A stretch of 64,000 nt of DNA from Lycorma delicatula (taxonomy: Eukaryota; Arthropoda; Insecta; Hemiptera; Fulgoridae): positions 31,805,020-31,869,019 of the forward strand of contig NC_134464.1 of NCBI RefSeq assembly GCF_047948215.1, in the 5' to 3' direction. The notes beneath the pieces were generated by a model, which made no database searches, was not told the origin of the DNA, and saw only the letters and a list, made by a program, of their open reading frames with translations. Position numbers and translations under genes: made by a program. Below are positions 34,154 to 45,410 of this stretch, piece after piece (the first letter of the stretch is position 1; every line of letters begins with the position of its first letter).

Positions 34154-36855
34154 CCAAAAATAATTTTTTTTTTTAATTCTTCCCCCTTCTTAAAATTGAA
34201 ATATATATATTTTTTGTTCTTACGCTCTATTTCCTTTTGGTTAAGAATTTTTCAAAACAATTTTTGAAAGTTTATACTTCATATAAAGACTTATCAAAAA
34301 ATGTCTAAAATCTCTTTAAATTATACACCCCCGACTAAATTACCTACAAGATATATTATTTTGAAAATTTTGTTTTTATTATTTTAGTTTCTAGGGAGGT
34401 GTTAGATTTATAGAAAACTTTACTTAACCAAATTTGTTAAGCTTATTCTATGTTTGATTATTTCTGGAAAAATATTTTTTTAATTTATTCCCCACCTCTA
34501 CAAAATGTAAATTATCTTTTTTCGCTTTAGCTATTTTTAGTTAATTTTACCGAAGGCGCAGAAATCAGGACAATATATTTCGTCAGCTGATACTCGCTAA
34601 TGAAGCTTTTCCGAACTATGGTTTTTTATCATCTTTCTTCATTATTTTCACCAGAAGAAAGTCCTAAAATTCTGTTACAATCTTTGCGAATCACTCTGAA
34701 TATATATAAATTTACGTATTTCAAATCTCTTTTTTCATTTACTTTTTTTCTTCTTATTGCCTACTATTAGATTTTAAGGTAAAATTTGTCAATGAACGGT
34801 GAAAAGGTAAATTAACACAAACGGAAAATACTAATCTATTCCAATTACATTAATATTAATCACGCAAGTATTTATTTTATATAAAAAAAAGAATGCAAAT
34901 TCCTATTAAATAAGCTTAAACCATTTTATGTGTATTCAACCAGGTTAATTTATTTGATAACCAGATTAGTAGAAGAACTTTTAATATTACAAAAAAAAAA
35001 GAAACTGATTAAAATGTTACTAAAGTTTTTCAGAATTTACATAAATCGTTTAAATATAAGCCTTCTCCCACTTAATGCAAAGTTTGAAATTGTTAAATTA
35101 CTATTATTATTATGTCTATTAAAATTCTTATTAAAATAAATGAATAAGCAAATAATAAAGTAGCTGGTTTTAGATTAGCGTGTTAAACAAGTAAAAAGTT
35201 ACAAAAATTTACATAAATTAAACTTATACGTGACAACATATTTACCATAAGCTATCATAAAATATTTAAAAAAAAAAATATCTTAAATGACAAGATTTTC
35301 GATTTTTTTTTACAATTAGACTATTTAACAAAGATCATTCGTACAATAATACGTAGACAATTATTTTTACCTGGTAAAATGTAAAGTTCAGTAAAAAAAA
35401 AAAACAAAGAAAATATTCATGATTAGAAAAAAGAAAAAAGTAAAACTATTAAATAAAAATCCTATATTTTAAGAATACGGAGTGATATTTTATTAATAAA
35501 AAGTTTTTATATTATCCTTTTGATAAATTACTTACGAATGATAAAGTAAAATCCCACTAGAGCGGAAAACATTTTCAAAATATTAATACTTCCCTATTCT
35601 AAATAACTGATTAAAAATACTTATACAATTATATACCATACATGAGCTGTTTTACTCCCCAAAAAAACTAAAGATCAAACAGTTCCTGAGATATGAATAA
35701 TATATATACTACTCAAATTAATTGACTTTTTTTCTTGAATTAACAACTGCATCAATACAGGATGAATATCATTAATTAATTTGAAATTAAAAAAAAAAAT
35801 ATATAATACATATAAAGATTCGAAAGTTATTTAACGGTTTTCAAACATATAACACTTAAATAACTTTTTAACGATTAAACACGGAAAAATTAAATTTAGT
35901 AAAAAACTCCTATCTCAAAAGATCTATTTTTATGCATGAGATCACCCAACACCAAGCATCCACGGAAGCCAAATTAAAATTTTTAAATGTAATGGGTTGG
36001 ATGGTGACATAATTTTAAAGGATATTGAAGGGTAAAAACATTTCACATAAAATTAAAATTCGGACTACGAATACCCTTTCAAAAATGCAACCATTTATTA
36101 TTTTTCATAGGTAATTTCAAGATTGGCTTAAATTACCTCTTAAATAGCTGTTTACTAGTGAAACACAAAAAATAAAGTTTAAAAAATGCTCAAATTAGCC
36201 TAAAAATATGTATTTTTCGTTGTGAGACCACTTCTTGCAGTTAACTTTGGTAGTCATGGTTACATAAGTATATCAAGCATAATTCCAAAACAACAGCTCC
36301 AGTTCTTTATACTGTAGCTTTTAGAAAGTTGCGATTGTATGAGAAATTCATTGGAGAATTTCCTTGCGTTTTTATAGATGCTTAAGAATCCCAACAAAAA
36401 AAATCCACCATCTCATATCTCGTTTCCAGTAGACAGGAAATATTGTTAAGGCAAAAATTTAATAAAAAAAAAATGTTTAGAAGGAGGAAAAGAAAATAAT
36501 AATATAAGATTTTATACATTTTTCAAGATCCCTTCACGATTAACTTTATTATTTTTTTAGAATGCAAACTTACGGATTTGTTTCCTACTCAAAAATGATT
36601 TAAATTTACCCTGAACAAATGTTTCTAGCTTTAAGTTCTAAAAGTATTGAAAACGTTTACGTAATCTTATGTTTTAATTTAATTAACATTTTATTTCTTA
36701 AAATCTCAAATTTGTGAGAGAAGGTTTAATTTTATATGGAATAAAGATCACCAAAATATTAGTTTTAATTAAAAAATAAGATTATAAAATGCTGAAATTA
36801 AAAAAAATAAACAAAGGATTGTGGAATTTTCCGGCTTTGCACTTGAACGATTGTT
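34152..36855. other. Long AT-rich stretch, nothing recognised
   Basis: About 2.7 kb without gene, known transposon or microsatellite of note. The open frame at 34930-35139 is low-complexity Leu/Lys and not credible. Confidence 0.5.
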
Positions 36856-37370
36856 AATTCCTTGTACGAAGTAAATAAAGTATGTGATGGCGAAACATTT
36901 CGGTTTTCAGATTTCAACGAAAATATCCATTTTGACCACCCCTGAGTCCATTTTGGCGTGACGTCTGTACGCATGTATGTTTATCGCATAACTCAAAAAC
37001 GATTAGCCGTAGGATGTTGAAATTTTGATTTTAGAATTATTGTAACATCTAGTTGTGCACCTCCCCTTTTGATTACAATTGACTGGACCATAAGTGTCCA
37101 AAAAAAGCCCAAAATCCAAAAAAAATGGATTTTGAATTTTATCTTTTTAACTTTTTTTGTTTTTAATTAAATAAATTGATTTGTTAATAATTATTAACCT
37201 TGATTGTAAAAAAAAACATAATAAATTCTATAATAACATTAAAAAATATATGAAATATACCAGAAGTTATTAATGAAATAAAATTTTATGTATTTTTCAT
37301 TTAAAAACAATGTATATGTAATTTAATAGGCGTACAAGGAAGTCATGTAGTGTCGACATCAGATTTTTAT
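36856..37370 (+). repeat. Repeat family B, internally deleted copy
   Basis: Head 'aattccttgtacgaagtaaa' through 'aactcaaaaacgattagccg' and 'acatctagttgtgcacctcc', then a deletion, then the tail GGCGTACAAGGAAGTCATG (37329-37347). The inverted end CGTACAAGGAAGT is well preserved here. Ends at 'cagatttttat', next to a SINE. Confidence 0.85.
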
Positions 37371-37387
37371 TTTAAATACGCCATAAA

Positions 37388-37975
37388 TAAGCCCACCGCT
37401 GTGGTATAGTGGTTAACTTGTCGTTGCAAACCAGTTGTTTAACAGCTGATTTTCCAAGTTCTGGGATTCAAATCCTAGTAAAGGTTTATCGCTTTTATAT
37501 GGATTTGAATAATAAACAGTGGATACCGCTGTACGTTGGTGGTTTTTTTCTTTTTTTTTCACTTTGTTTTCTTTTTCTCCCCCGGACCGGATCCAGCAGT
37601 TAAGTATTACACAGCCCAGGGGAGTGTCCTTTACTCTAACGGGCATCCACGTCTCGGCCCTTCGGTCGGATTTCACTTTGCGCCCGCCTCAAACCCCCAG
37701 AGTAGGATCCACCAGGCCCGGCTATGCCATCCCTGGGTCCTCACTCCGGGAGCCGGGACTCGATCTTTTTCACTCGGGGGTTGCGAGAGAGTCCCCGTGC
37801 CTTACCGCCACTCGTGCAAACACGTGCAAAAATCAGCTCCGCAGAGGGCTGTCCCTCATCCCCGAGCCTCCCGAACGTTGGTGGTTGGATTTAATTAATC
37901 ACACGATTAAAAAATGATCGATCTGAGCCTGTACAAGACTATATCTAATTACATGTCATACATATCATCCTCATA
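37388..37975 (+). mobile_element. SINE S1 split by a LINE insertion
   Basis: Left part 37388-37544: tRNA-like head with box A TGGTATAGTGGTTAACTTG and box B GGGATTCAAATCC, then 'tatggatttgaataataaac' and 'agtggataccgctgtacg'. Right part 37875-37975 continues the S1 body ('ttggatttaattaatcacac', 'tgtacaagactatat'). The two halves join in S1 order if the 330 bp between them is set aside. The 3' end is truncated near 37975. Confidence 0.88.
37533..37886 (-). mobile_element. R1-like LINE 3' end inserted in SINE, 12-bp target duplication
   Basis: The 3' terminal sequence of an R1-like LINE, reverse orientation, between direct repeats ACGTTGGTGGTT at 37533-37544 and 37875-37886. On the minus strand it ends 'cttaactgctggatccggtc' plus an A-rich tail (T-rich 37543-37575 on plus). 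It shares 'gcatagccgggcctggtgga' with the copy at 44717-45350. It is almost all 3' untranslated region with only the last codons of ORF2. Open frames on the plus strand here are artefacts of its GC-richness. Confidence 0.87.
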
Positions 37976-39810
37976 TTATTGGCCCAAGGGGGGACGGGTT
38001 GCTTATTGTTCACTAGTTGAACATATTGCAACGTAAAAATATAAAATTTGAGTCCCAGTTGACCTCCTGGAATAAATGATGTTCTCATCATCAAAATTAT
38101 ACTGAGTTTACACTTAGAGTTAAAAAATTGAAATTAGTAAAAATATTAGATCTCATCTGACCCATTTGCTACACTGATCTCGTAATAATTTTAATAAGTC
38201 ACAATTTAAAAAAAAAATTGAAGTATCTGAAATTGCTTTTTTGTTGGTAATGTCATTTAACAATCCCAACAAAAATTATAGTTTATTTAAAAAAAAAAGT
38301 GTGGGTACCGTACACGTGGGCCCCTTTCCGTTCGGGATCAAAAATCAAACCAAAGCTTGGAAATATATATATAGCTAGATATTTGTGCCAAATTTCAATT
38401 TTTTTGGTCAACGAGTTTTCGAAATAAGAGCCTGACAGTGTTTAGAAATGATATTGAATATACCTCAACCCTAAATTCGATCTTACGTTTCATTAAAACA
38501 TAAAACGTTTGAATTTTAAACAACTTGATTTAAAATTTTCATCGTACTTTTTGCTCAATTTTCTACAACCACTACATATAAAATCAAAACAGTCGAAAAT
38601 TAAAATAGCGATAACTATCCATGCCCTTTTTTTTAACTCCCTCAAATATAGATATTTTTCAATTGATTTTCGAAAAGTTTACGTTGAAATCCGGAGAAAA
38701 TAATCAAAATACAGGCCAAAGCACGTACGTACACTCGGTACATACATACACATTTGTAGATTTCTAAAACTTTTGCATTTTTTTGGACTGAGGGGGTCCA
38801 AAAAAATGAAATGTGGACCCGATACATAAAATGTTGGAAAATGGTAATTTCTCCTTTATAGCTATGCTATTGCAGCAGCAAAAGAGCTAGGAAATAGCCA
38901 ATAAAGAAAAAATTCCAGATAGTTTTATAGTACGAATTCATATTATTTAACTATCATAATTTACACGTTTAATCATTGAAATAATGTTTTGAATTTTTTC
39001 AATATTTTTAAAATTAACGTTAAATAAAGAAAACTTAATTTAGTTTTTATTTACAAAATATATAAAACAACAAAGTTAACCTTGAGTTCTGTTGGCCTTA
39101 AAATGTTCACGAAATCGAAAATGGTTCTTCCATTTTTTTCTTGGTAAAAAACAATTCTTGTAAACTTTATTTCTAAAACATGTTTGCTCTTTTTTTATTA
39201 CTAGGAGGAAATAAAATAAAAACTTGATAAATATATATATGGTGTATCTATCTTATTGTAAGAAAAGGAAAAGGAAGAGTTTAATGAAAAGTGATTTTAC
39301 TTCTTTTATTTATCATTGAATTTTTTGTTTCTCTTCTACTTCTTTAAGACATCTTGACAGTTTTATTAAAGATATCGTAGCCTGAAGTTTTGTTAAACTT
39401 ATTCGTATAAACTTAAATGATTCTATGTACTTTAGTTTGAAACGTATGATGGAATTTGTGTTATTATAATTTAAGCTGAATATGGACTGTGTTAGATTGG
39501 ATCGTTAGTCTAATTTTATAAGTTTTAATTAAATTTATTAAAATAAAGTAAAATAGATTAAATTTCCTGTTTCCGGGTAATTTTATCAAACAAAATACGA
39601 ATTATAACAGTGTATTATAATAATAAAAAAAGTTTTAAACATAAACCAATGTACCTAAATTACATATTAACAAAAATTATAATTAAGTTTACAAAAAAAT
39701 ACACGTAAAAAATTAACGGGAAACGTGGAATAAATATTGTACGAACATCATTAAAATAGTCATTACATGTAACCTTAAATACTTCAAAGTCAATTCTTTG
39801 TGTATACTGA
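37976..39810. other. AT-rich intergenic DNA
   Basis: No gene seen. Segments near 38305 ('cgtgggcccctttccgttcg') and 38795 ('gggtccaaaaaaatgaaatg') are weakly inverse to each other and might be ends of a 500-bp element, but the match is too poor to call. Confidence 0.45.
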
Positions 39811-39905
39811 TAAAGCTTCTATTTTTCATCCAGACGCTACAGGTTCGAATCCCGGATCAGCCGTGACATTTTTCACACGCTAAAAGTTTTTACAGTAAAT
39901 TCCTT
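39811..39905 (+). mobile_element. SINE S2 fragment
   Basis: The right half of the tRNA-derived head: TTTTTCATCCAGACGCTAC, box B AGGTTCGAATCCCGGATCAG, then 'ttttcacacgctaaaa'. The left half is missing or lost. Confidence 0.75.
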
Positions 39906-40367
39906 CTATAAGGTTGGCCGCAGAAATACTCTGATAGCTCAATAATACCAGATTCTATCAAATAAACGCTAAAAAAATTTTGAGAAAAAGAACTTCAAAG
40001 GAAAAAACTCTTACGCACTTCTGCGCAAGAAGACAGACTATTCGTTTCCAACGCCCTTACTATTTCGCAGTCAGAAACGCACTGATTTTCAGAATATAAC
40101 GCACTACATAATTCGATTAACGAGTAGACCTTACACACACAAGGATTAAGTTTCGGCTTACTTACCGCTGTGACTCACTGTATGAAAAATAAGTGTATAA
40201 GTGTGAAATAAGTGTAAAAAGTGTACGAAAAATACATCACAATCAACGTAACTTCAAATTGAGTTATGTTGTCTGTTGTCGAGGTTAAATTGAGAGTAAT
40301 TCAAGAACAACTCAATCTTCATCAAATTTTCACATGCACTACTTCAGAAAAACTTCTTTCTTCTTCC
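39906..40367. other. Intergenic DNA
   Basis: No gene seen. Confidence 0.5.
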
Positions 40368-40648
40368 TGTTTAGCCTACGGTAATTACCTTTAAGATAAT
40401 ACTTCAGAGAATGAATGAGGATGATACGTATGACTGTAAATGAAGTATAGTCTTATACAGCCTTAGTTCGACCATTCCTGAGATGTGCGGTTAATCGAAA
40501 CCCAATCACCAAAGAACATCGGTATCCACGACCCAATATTCAAATTCGTATAAAAATAATTTTACTAGGACTTCAACGCTGTAACTCTCGACTTCCAAAT
40601 CAGCTGATTTGGGAATACGCGTTCACCACTAGACCAATCCAGTAGGTG
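40368..40648 (-). mobile_element. SINE S1 copy
   Basis: Complete S1 body from 'ttcctgtttagcctacgg' to a tRNA-like head, with the palindromic AATCAGCTGATT preserved and, on the minus strand, TCTAGTGGTGAACGCG. The direct repeat ACTACTTCAG just outside both ends (40339 and 40662) may be the target duplication, although short extra sequence lies between it and the SINE. Confidence 0.88.
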
Positions 40649-41599
40649 TCTTCAGATGAACTACTTCAGCATATCTAAATTTCAATGTATTTGATGAAGT
40701 AGTTTTGTAAATTTTCGAGCCAAAAAGTTTTATACGTAGGTCTATATGTAGAGAAAACCGGATTTTAAGTGAATGGAATTTTCGTACTTTTCAAGACGTA
40801 AAGAAGATTCATTTTCATTCCTCCCCAATCCCACCACGCAAATAATACCGTACTTTTCTTCGAAAATCTCTAAAAAAAATTAAAGTCGGTAATTAATACC
40901 TAGAGAATAGTGCGATATAAAACATTTGCAATACAGGTTTGCATATAAAAACTGAAGCATAGGTAAGCTTTAACCAACTTAACAAATAAATTTTTAAACC
41001 CCGTCAACATAACCCTCATGTAGATTTTAAGAAAACATGTGTATTTATTCTTTCTACGATAAAATTTTAGTACATCAGAAAGGTCATGTATATATGTTAA
41101 AAAGAAGTATAAAAAATCAATATTAATTAAATCATCACCACAATTTTACTAGTCACTCATTCCTTGATCCAGTTGCTATTGGATCAGGCTGAAGGTCAAT
41201 GACCTCTTAATTTTATATCTCCAAAATTCCACTTTGAAAAGTTTCTCAACCTCCTTCTCCTTTTAAAACCTTCCTTTAAATAATTTAACCATCTCAGTCT
41301 TTGTATTTCTCTAATTATTCTTTCAATACTCTTCAATTAAAATTTTCTTTAGCGTTTCGTTTGGCATTTTCAGTTAAGTACCTAAACAATCATAGACTTT
41401 CCTATTCTCTTTCACAATATTGTAAATCTTCTTATTATTTTAATATAACTTATACGACAGCATTTCATTAATATTTAATTTATAATATAAATTTTACAAC
41501 AGCTTAAAAAGTATTATTAATTAATAAGTAACATTATCGATATTGAAAATATTCTCATATCGATTATTCAGAATATTTTCAGATGTGACTATTAAAAAG
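40649..41599. other. AT-rich intergenic DNA
   Basis: No gene seen. Confidence 0.5.
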
Positions 41600-41940
41600 G
41601 AAGGATAATAAAGATGGACGGATAAAGTGAGGATTGAGGTAATAATGAACAGGATTAAAGAAGGAAGAGCACTTCAATGGGAAGTACACAAAATAAAAGG
41701 AAACTGGTTAGAACAGTAGTTAGAGGAAACGGAATTTTGACAGTTGCATTGGAAGGATCAGTATAAGGAGAAAAAGAAACGAGGAAGAAGAAGAATGAAG
41801 TAAATAGATGATATGAATATTGGAAACTGCAAGGGTATGAAGGAGAAGGATTAGGACAGGGATAGTTGGAGGCAGAGGTGGCGTAAGGGACCTGCCGCCT
41901 GGCAGAACAACAGATGATGATAATGATTGCTAATAAAATG
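41600..41940 (+). mobile_element. LINE 3' end (second RTE-like family)
   Basis: In broken frames: WTDKVRIEE-like start ('atggacggataaagtgagga' after one base loss), RTVVRGNGILTVALEGSV (41699 on), RGRRRMK, then after a frameshift DSWRQRWRKGPAAWQNN, ending at a stop near 41907 with a GAT-rich tail (GATGATGATAATGATTG). This is the pattern of the extreme C-terminus of endonuclease/reverse-transcriptase LINEs ('hilRxxgllxxxlEGxVeGrRxRGRxR...'). It differs from the family at 15787 in its final residues and in its tail. Truncated and inactive. Confidence 0.7.
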
Positions 41941-42055
41941 ATTTTTATAAACATTTTTATAATTGCTTGTTTTCGTTATTTATGAATCATTATTTCAGAT
42001 AAATTACTGTATAAAACATTTTTACGTACACGTAATATGTATTCGGTAAGTTTAT

Positions 42056-42061
<6 letters not shown>

Positions 42062-42108
<47 letters not shown>
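42062..42108. repeat. (TA)n microsatellite
   Basis: About 23 TA units, directly before repeat family D. Confidence 0.96.
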
Positions 42109-42111
<3 letters not shown>

Positions 42112-42112
<1 letters not shown>

Positions 42113-42700
42113 CACTAGCTGACCCAGCAATGCTTTGCTATTGCTAGATTTGAGTATATACGTAGATTAAATGAACACAATTGAAATATTGATAAAACAT
42201 TAAAAAATTAACATTACGTAACTTCACAAAATTTAACCTTTCACTCTTTCCCTATCTCCCTTTTTTCCTACCACCCTTTCCACTATCACCATTTTTATCT
42301 TTTTCTTTTTTATCTTTTCCCCGAGCGTAAATCGATCCAGTAGTTTTTTAGTCTATAGCGGACACACATTGTCTTTTACATGTATATAGAAAAGAAAGTC
42401 GGTGAACCAAATCTGACCATAATGCAATTTCTCCAAATATCTCAACTCCAGCGCCATCTAGCGGGCCCATTTTTTGCATAGGTATTACTTTCCATGTAAA
42501 TAACATATATTCTGAATATGAGCCAAATCGGACCATAAAAACAATTTTTCGAACTATCTCGACCCTAGCACCACCAAGCCAGTCCAAACTAATTCAAAAA
42601 CTTTCGCGGGTGTGCGTAAAAGTCACCAAAGTTTCATCGCAATCGGATGAGTGGTATACGAACGCATACGGGACAAACAAACAAACATATATATATATAT
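42112..42700 (+). repeat. Repeat family D, retroelement-tail-like
   Basis: Begins ACTAGCTGACCCAGCAATGC and ends 'gcaatcggatgagtggtata', 'gggacaaacaaacaaacata' and (TA)n. 'Tagctgacccggcaa...' starts and 'cggacaaacaaacaaa' ends are common in arthropod interspersed repeats. It holds two internal units, about 116 bp apart, that start 'ccaaatc(t/g)gaccataa' (42408 and 42524). No coding domain seen. Confidence 0.65.
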
Positions 42701-43973
42701 ATTTACAATACAACGCCACGTTTAATTTTATCAACAAAACAAAAAAATGTACGAATAAACACATTTCCAAGCGTATACTGTTATATTTTCTAATTAGATA
42801 CTAGGTGACAGATTTATTAGTATTATTTAACGTAATGAATGAAGGCCTATGCAAAATATCTGTGAATTATTTAGTCAACATTGACAGTATTTATGAAACT
42901 AAAAAATATTGAAAAAATACGTATTTTTTAAAAGCAATTTAATTAGAATAATATGAAACTAAATGAAACTTATTAAAGAAATTAAAACTATTGTGCACTA
43001 GAAATTGGAGTTGTACCGTAATTATAATCGAGAAATATTTTCAATCGCTTTAACAGTCACATACGTTGCACGTTTTCTTTTGTACTTTATATAGGTCTAA
43101 CAGTATTGGAGGGCTAATAAATTAACTCGTGATAAATATTTTATCGATTATGTACTTCAATATAATTTTCGGCTGACAAAATCGTAAGCGCCTAACATGT
43201 ATTAGAACGTTGTATGATTATGCTGTGTATGATAGCTACATATGTCATGGATAAATGTGATAGTTATGTAATAATATAATAAATGTAATGGATTTTCTAT
43301 TAAATTTAAAAAGGGTTTATAAAACAATATATTTTGTATATGGTGAGGACAAGAAAACTGAGTGATTTGTTATTGCGTTCATACGTACTTTGAAGTTAAA
43401 TATATTTTGTCAATGGATGTGAGGAATGTTTGCGACATCTTCGATAGTTTATTGTTTTAGATGTATAATGTCATTAACATAACGATACTAATGTATAATA
43501 TATTTTATATGTATGTTTCTAATTACGTAATATGTCAATATTTTCATACTCTTGTAAAATATTGTAACCAGGATATATAATAATTTTATCAAAAACTATA
43601 CTCGTTAGAAGATTTCTACCGGTAACTCCACATAAAAAGATGTAACTAATTAATTCGAAAATTCTTCTGAAAGTTAAAGTTCCAATGGTTTCAAAAACGT
43701 TGTTTAATATTTAATAATTTTAAATTATCATATTTCGTCTTACTTTTCGGCGAATAAATATTAAATATACTGAACGGAAATAGAAAAGCGGATATTGAGT
43801 AGTAAAAATATCAAAATTTTAAATTCTTTAAAATAAAATAAAATTAAAAATGATGGATGACGTAAAAGGATATCAAAAGAAAATTAATAAAAGACTAAAA
43901 AGATTTTAGGCAGAATGAAATCTGCTGACACTATACGTAGATTTAGGAATTACACAAATTTGTGTGAAGTGTG

Positions 43974-44020
<47 letters not shown>

Positions 44021-44507
44021 CAGCGAAACATAGATTTAGTTGTTAAAAATTAACAAAATAATAGGTACGCGTAACAGAAAATTCTGTAAACACAAAATTA
44101 TCCATGATAAAAGAAGATTACTTCGTTTAATATTAATAAGCAGACTGTAATATTTATAACAAGCCGGTCAAATCGCTCGTCCTTCCAGGCTAGGGCTCCC
44201 CCACTGTGTTAATTTACCTCATGTTTGTGAGAATAATACTGATAAATAACAATTAAAGCCTATCCAATTTATAAAAACTATCTGTGTCTTGTAATTTCTT
44301 CAGAGCATCAATTTAACTTGTACAGGACTTGAAACTTTCTGAAGTATATATGGTTTTCAAAACAGTCGGCGCCCATTTTAAAAATAGTATATTTATAACT
44401 CGTCTTTCGTAGGGTAAAAAAGTATTTAGCACCGGTTTTTAATGCTTTTTTTCGTTTTTTATTTTATATTTTTAACTTTTTTTGTAGAACAGTTTATGAA
44501 TAACATT
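42701..44507. other. AT-rich intergenic DNA
   Basis: (TA)n at about 43977-44019. No gene seen. A short GC-richer spot at 44160-44210 is not recognised. Confidence 0.5.
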
Positions 44508-45410
44508 TTAAAGATCGGAGTTGTTTACAATAGTTATTGCTTTTCTCTCTGGAGTATACAGATTGCTCACATAGGAGGTTTTGCAGCAAGCCGCATCATA
44601 TAACTGCCCTTGAGAAGCACTGATTCTCCAAGTGAGATGACCCGTTCGCAGTGTCAGGCCTTTTAATTTATTTATTGTCATCTTAAAAGCAACTTTAAGC
44701 GCAAACTTGAAACGCTCACGCAATTCCCGACCGGCCATGGGGGTCTTCCGCGCCTACCTGTGCGGTAGGAGGAAGGCGGATGACCTCTACTGTCCTTACT
44801 GCGGCGACCCGGATACTCCAGAACACGTTGTGTTCCGGTGCCCGCAGTGGATGATTACCGCCTAGCTTTTTCGGCGATTACCGGACCGCTCAGGGTGGAG
44901 AACATCATCGCCACCATATTGTGGAGCCCCAAGAATTTTGATACCGTTACAGGATTCGTGGCGAGGGTTCTTCAGGAGAAGGATCGGGGGGCTCGGGGAC
45001 GAGGGACAGCCAACTGCAGAGCTGCCGTTCGTACGTGCTTGCACGAGTGGGCGGTAGCGATGAGGCACGAGGACTTTCGCACTCCCGAGCGAAAAAGACT
45101 CGGTCTCGGCGGGGATGCCCGCTCAGAGTGTCCCTGTTAAAGGCATTGGCATAAAGCCCGGGTCCCGGCTACTGGAGTGGGGACCCAGGACGGCATAGCC
45201 GGGCCTGGTGGATCCTACTCTGGGAGTTGGAGGCGGGGGCAAAGAGAGATCCTACCGGCGGGCCGAGAAGTGAACGCCCGTTAGAGTAAAGGACGTTCTC
45301 TGGGCTGTGTAATACTTAACTGCAGGATCCGGCCCGGGGGAGAAGAAAAAAAACTTGAAACGCTTGAATGTGAAGAGCAATTCTAAATAAATGTACGTCG
45401 TACACCGTAG
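44508..45410 (-). pseudogene. PIF1-like helicase C-terminus, split by a LINE insertion
   Basis: On the minus strand, LELLFTFKRFKF (from about 45390) runs up to the insertion at 45351. The frame continues on the other side (44716 down) with ALKVAFKMTINKLKGLTL, later ASQGQLYDAACCKTSYVSNL and YTPERKAITIV, ending in a stop at 44508. This fits 'FKRLQFPxxxAFAMTINKxQGQTL ... SHGQLYVACSRVxSxxNL' of PIF1-type helicases, the motif V and VI region. Such genes occur in Helitrons and as multi-copy relatives in insects. The changes AFKMTINKLKG (for AFAMTINKSQG) and DAACCKTS (for VACSRVSS) remove the Gln and Arg of the ATPase motifs, so it was already decaying. Upstream helicase motifs were not found. Confidence 0.8.
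44703..45364 (+). mobile_element. R1-like LINE, 5'-truncated, with 14-bp target duplication
   Basis: AAACTTGAAACGCT at 44703-44716 and 45351-45364 flanks a 634-bp insertion. It codes in two frames for the end of ORF2: MGVFRAYLCGRRKADDLYC with CPYCGDPDTPEHVVFRCPQW (C-x2-C...H-x4-C finger) to about 44858. After a frameshift, RLAFSAITGPLRVENII, RAAVRTCLHEWAVAMRHEDF and a TAA at 45137. The 3' untranslated part has 'gcatagccgggcctggtgga' and ends in an A-rich tail at 45350. It is typical of the C-terminus of R1-clade LINEs. Strikingly GC-rich against its surroundings. Confidence 0.9.

Noticed and set aside
37519..37917. 132- and 120-codon plus-strand frames
   Set aside because: They are antisense shadows of the GC-rich R1-like 3' untranslated sequence inserted in the SINE.
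38305..38830. Possible 500-bp MITE with ends near 'gggcccctttcc' and 'gggtccaaaa'
   Set aside because: The inverse match between the ends is too short and poor.
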